This document shows positions 62,101-64,000 of a stretch of DNA of 64,000 nucleotides, piece by piece (position 1 is the first letter of the stretch; each line of letters starts with the position of its first letter). The notes under the pieces are model-generated. The model saw only the letters and a list, made by a program, of their open reading frames with translations, did not search any database and was not told the origin of the DNA. The stretch is from Tubiluchus corallicola (lineage: Eukaryota; Priapulida; Priapulimorpha; Priapulimorphida; Tubiluchidae): assembly GCA_030141605.1 (NCBI GenBank), contig JAQGDQ010000344.1, positions 64,001 through 128,000 on the forward strand, written 5' to 3'. The translations under genes were made by a program, and so were the position numbers.

Positions 62101-63113
62101 ACTTGAGCAGCGCGGAAATGTTTGACACTCGCACAAATAAGTGGACACGGTTATCACCCATGGCGACAAAACGGTAATTTGATTTGATTTTTTTAAGTAT
62201 TATAACTACATAAGTAAATGATGCGATGCAAGAAGGTTGTAACTGCTCATGACAACTTGCTGTTCTGCAGTGATACTGTGTTGTTAAAGGAAAACCGGAT
62301 GATTGTTAGAGACTCCGTTAGACTCAATCTCATTTTAATTTACTGTCCAAAATGTAAATCTTCTCCTTAGTACAACAGTTAGCAATTGCTTCTAATATTT
62401 GAATAGTTACCTTGGAAAGTTAATTAACAGCAACCGTACATAGCTATCATTTACGTCACAAACTAATCACAGTTTGTGCAATGATAGGCATTTTCCCTGT
62501 GCATTTGCCGCATTTGTGTAAGCGAAGATTGCTATAAGATGCTGACATTGTGTCACAAAAATGAGCTCTACAGTACACTCACGGATGAACACTGCAGTTC
62601 ATGGTCATGTTTATCATGGTACAGCGCCTATTTGTCGGCCACACGAATGCTACAAAAAGATGCCATTGCCAGTCTTGGTGGATTCACTGATCCACACGTA
62701 GCTTTGAAAGTTTAACAAAATTAAATTATCCGAGGTAATTATTTAATCTAAACTGTAGTTTTCAATATTTTAGTTCATATTTTATTTTGAACTAATGTCT
62801 ACACAATCGCCTGGCTTTCCTTTGAATATTTGTTTCGTTAACCTGAATCAAGATGTTAAATAAATGTTTTATGAACGTCTTCTATCATATTCACATAATG
62901 CATTGCTCATAGAGTAAGTTTTACCTGTAAATCTTTTATGACAGTCGTGGTTTAGGCGTGGCGTGTCTTGGTGGACCTGTTTATGCCGTTGGAGGGCTAG
63001 ACAACAGCCAGTGTTACAGCGCCGTGGAAAGATACGATCCAGCTTCCGACACTTGGAGTTTTGTGGCATCCATGAATATACCTAGAGGTGGCGTTGCAGT
63101 TGCAAGTCTTAAG
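56179..63113 (+). CDS. KLHL8: Kelch-like protein 8 (BTB-BACK-Kelch), 5' five coding exons
   Basis: Exons at 56179-57021 (ATG), 58062-58245, 59521-59664, 62062-62173 and 62945-63113. They join in frame to 484 residues; the rest lies off the right edge (human KLHL8 is 620 residues). BTB domain at about 80-190 (LCDVTLEVG, VVLACCSQYFHAMF), then BACK at about 195-300 (NNCLGMRVFAERHN, MEVYEAAMKWV, LRRDLTCRDLLDEAKYY). Three Kelch blades follow: CMGGRGNSMDP..CYDL, YAVGGHDGREH..MFDTRTNKW and YAVGGLDNSQC..RYDPASDTW. The GGRGxSxDP first blade and the RRGxxxASLGG-type linker match KLHL8 best among KLHL paralogues. Such proteins bring substrates to Cullin-3 ubiquitin ligase through BTB (family knowledge). 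The exon-1 donor, AAG|GTGGAT, is weak and followed by a long pyrimidine tract. The ATG follows a short possible acceptor, so 5' non-coding exons may exist. Confidence 0.92.
57040..57470 (+). repeat. Long pyrimidine tract
   Basis: About 430 bases made almost only of C and T on the plus strand, with TCCTGTTCTGTCTCATCCTG-like sub-repeats toward the right. It starts about 20 bases after the KLHL8 exon 1 donor. Confidence 0.9.
58279..58520 (+). repeat. Direct duplication with (AT)n between
   Basis: TTTAGTTAAATATTGGATGGTGATTTTTATCCTTAAAACCTC..CTTCAGGTAAGTTGTTA occurs near 58277-58385 and again near 58432-58516, separated by TATATATA runs. In KLHL8 intron 2. Confidence 0.9.
58955..59222 (-). repeat. 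hAT-like family J fragment
   Basis: AAACAATGGCTAAAAATTTTCTGAAGCAGCACCCCACTAATTTTAG is the reverse of the left part of the copy at 35744. Only one end is kept. A family H fragment (TAGTCTGAAAATGC.., AGTCTGAACACGCCGTTAG) follows to 59330. Confidence 0.65.
59780..60180 (-). mobile_element. Family B element, copy 5 (reversed)
   Basis: Left end ATTCATAGTTCGGTTTGCCAGAC and right end GGCAAACCGAGATATGAGTG. GTCCGTATTTACCGATACTAAGC and CGCGAAACAACGGACTGTGTCC are inside. Opposite orientation to copies 1, 2 and 4. Confidence 0.8.
60430..60665 (-). repeat. Possible tRNA-derived SINE
   Basis: On the minus strand the start reads TGGCTGGCCGAGTGATCTAG (A-box-like, compare TGGCCGAGTGG of Ser/Leu tRNAs), then CTTGAGATCGAGGCTAGC (a weak B-box). 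The region ends in AATAAATCTCATCTTTTGTC. Cloverleaf pairing was not verified. Confidence 0.4.
60680..61832. mobile_element. hAT-like element (TAGGGATGTTAA ends) with nested insertion
   Basis: TAGGGATGTTAA at the left and TTAACATCCCTA at the right are perfect inverts. Target duplication GTGTGTAT (60672-60679) / GTGTGTAC (61833-61840), 7 of 8. A family B copy is nested at 60922-61421. Confidence 0.85.
60922..61421 (-). mobile_element. Family B element, copy 6, nested
   Basis: TACACTCATATCTCGGTTTGCCGGAC at the left, ..GGTATATGAGTGTA at the right. Interior matches copy 5. It interrupts the hAT-like element around it. Confidence 0.85.
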
Positions 63114-64000
63114 GTATGACGATCATGATTTGGCCTATTTTGGCTAGTTTCTTTGCATGTTGCAACTTGCAATTAGTAAATGGGATCACAAACATTCGAT
63201 CATCAGTGCTCCAGGTCGCAGCTTTCCTCTAGTGTTTGTCTAGCATCAGACTGAGAATTTACTTATTATATACAGTAAGTCCCAGTGGCGGCTTGTGTGT
63301 AGGCATTGTAGAACTGTAGCATCCCCAATTTTCACTCGATATTATCGATAACATTCAATATTATGAGTCTTTCTTCTTTAATTCTTTCTTTATACTTGTA
63401 CATATTTGTAAATTTTTATACAGATCAGAGCATGGAATTGTGCGCTTAACAGCTCCAAGGAAGCAGCGTTTGGCTGTGGTGCGCATGCGGCCATGCGCAC
63501 ATGTCCGAGATAAGAGTCTGCACGCTAGGTAGAGAGAGAGCACTGTCGCTCAGGCAGTGCCGACCCTGTTTTGCAAGTGTAAAGTTGTGTTTGTTTTTAA
63601 CTCTGTATGTGTTGTGGTTAAAAACCGTGTACCACATTCTTGAATGTGATAAAGTGTAAAATTAAATGATTATCATGCTTCCAGTTATTCTGTTTAATTC
63701 CTAGTTTTTTTTTGGTCATTTTATTTTACTGAAAACTTAAATAATTTAGTCGTGGCCTTCTTGCATCACCAAGAAATAAGCATAATACTATTTAATGCAT
63801 AATTTTAAAACAATGGTAAAAATTTTCTGAAGCAGCACCCCACTGATCTTAGTACTGATTGCGGCACCCCAATTACGAGTTGCCACTGGTAAGTCGTCAC
63901 TTAGTGACTCTCCGTTTAGCGACATTTTAATGACACTAAACATTTGACACCTTTTTCTCATGTGACTCTGCATGTTTCATTTAGCCAAAATTTTTTACTT
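63114..64000. other. KLHL8 intron (right edge)
   Basis: Follows the donor AAG|GTATGA at 63113 and contains the hAT copy and the start of a Tigger-like element. The next KLHL8 exon lies outside the window. Confidence 0.7.
63283..63888. mobile_element. hAT-like family J element, copy 2
   Basis: CAGTGGCGGCTTGTGTG at the left and ACGAGTTGCCACTG at the right. Target duplication GTAAGTCC (63275-63282) / GTAAGTCG (63889-63896), 7 of 8. 606 bases with AAGCAGCACCCCACTGATCTTAG inside. Confidence 0.85.

Overview
The window is AT-rich, intron-rich eukaryotic nuclear DNA from an animal. It carries six protein-coding genes I can name by protein similarity: ERCC6/CSB, RPSA, RPL27, NTAN1, the C22orf23/EVG1 (UPF0193) gene and KLHL8. 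Apart from RPL27, every coding sequence is broken into short exons with GT..AG borders that join in frame. CSB and a UPF0193 gene, together with introns packed with small inverted-repeat DNA transposons, suggest an invertebrate metazoan. I cannot fix the clade from the sequence.

Layout, left to right. (1) 1-12240, plus strand: the 3' eight coding exons of ERCC6; its 5' exons lie off the left edge. (2) 14746-23906, minus strand: RPSA (six coding exons), convergent with ERCC6. (3) 25352-25762, minus: RPL27, one uninterrupted coding exon, co-directional with and just upstream of RPSA. (4) 28466-40507, plus: NTAN1 (ten coding exons), divergent from RPL27. (5) 44018-48974, minus: C22orf23/EVG1 (five coding exons), convergent with NTAN1. 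(6) 56179 to the right edge, plus: KLHL8 (BTB, BACK and the first three Kelch blades), divergent from C22orf23.

The genes do not form a pathway. They cover transcription-coupled repair, ribosome structure (two genes), the N-degron pathway, a conserved family of poorly known function, and a probable Cullin-3 ubiquitin-ligase adaptor. Only the RPSA/RPL27 pair is an obvious functional neighbourhood.

Most of the remaining DNA is transposon-derived. I see at least ten families present as recurring copies: a ~380-bp family with AATAAGCCTTTTCACAG ends; a ~400-bp family with CACTCATATCTCGG ends flanked by TA; pogo/Tigger-like ends; two piggyBac-like families flanked by TTAA; a ~600-bp family with GTGTGCTTGCA ends; a family with TTAAAG ends; and several hAT-like families with 8-bp target duplications, some nested. 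There are also degenerate LINE reverse-transcriptase fragments, a 5S-rRNA-like SINE head, a possible tRNA-like SINE, a 66-bp minisatellite and several long hairpins.

I found no convincing undescribed biochemical system. The most notable observations are mobile elements sitting within about 30 bases of functional splice acceptors, the 5S-derived SINE, and the dense set of non-autonomous transposons. Exon limits were read by eye from splice consensus, reading-frame continuity and remembered protein similarity; no alignment was run.
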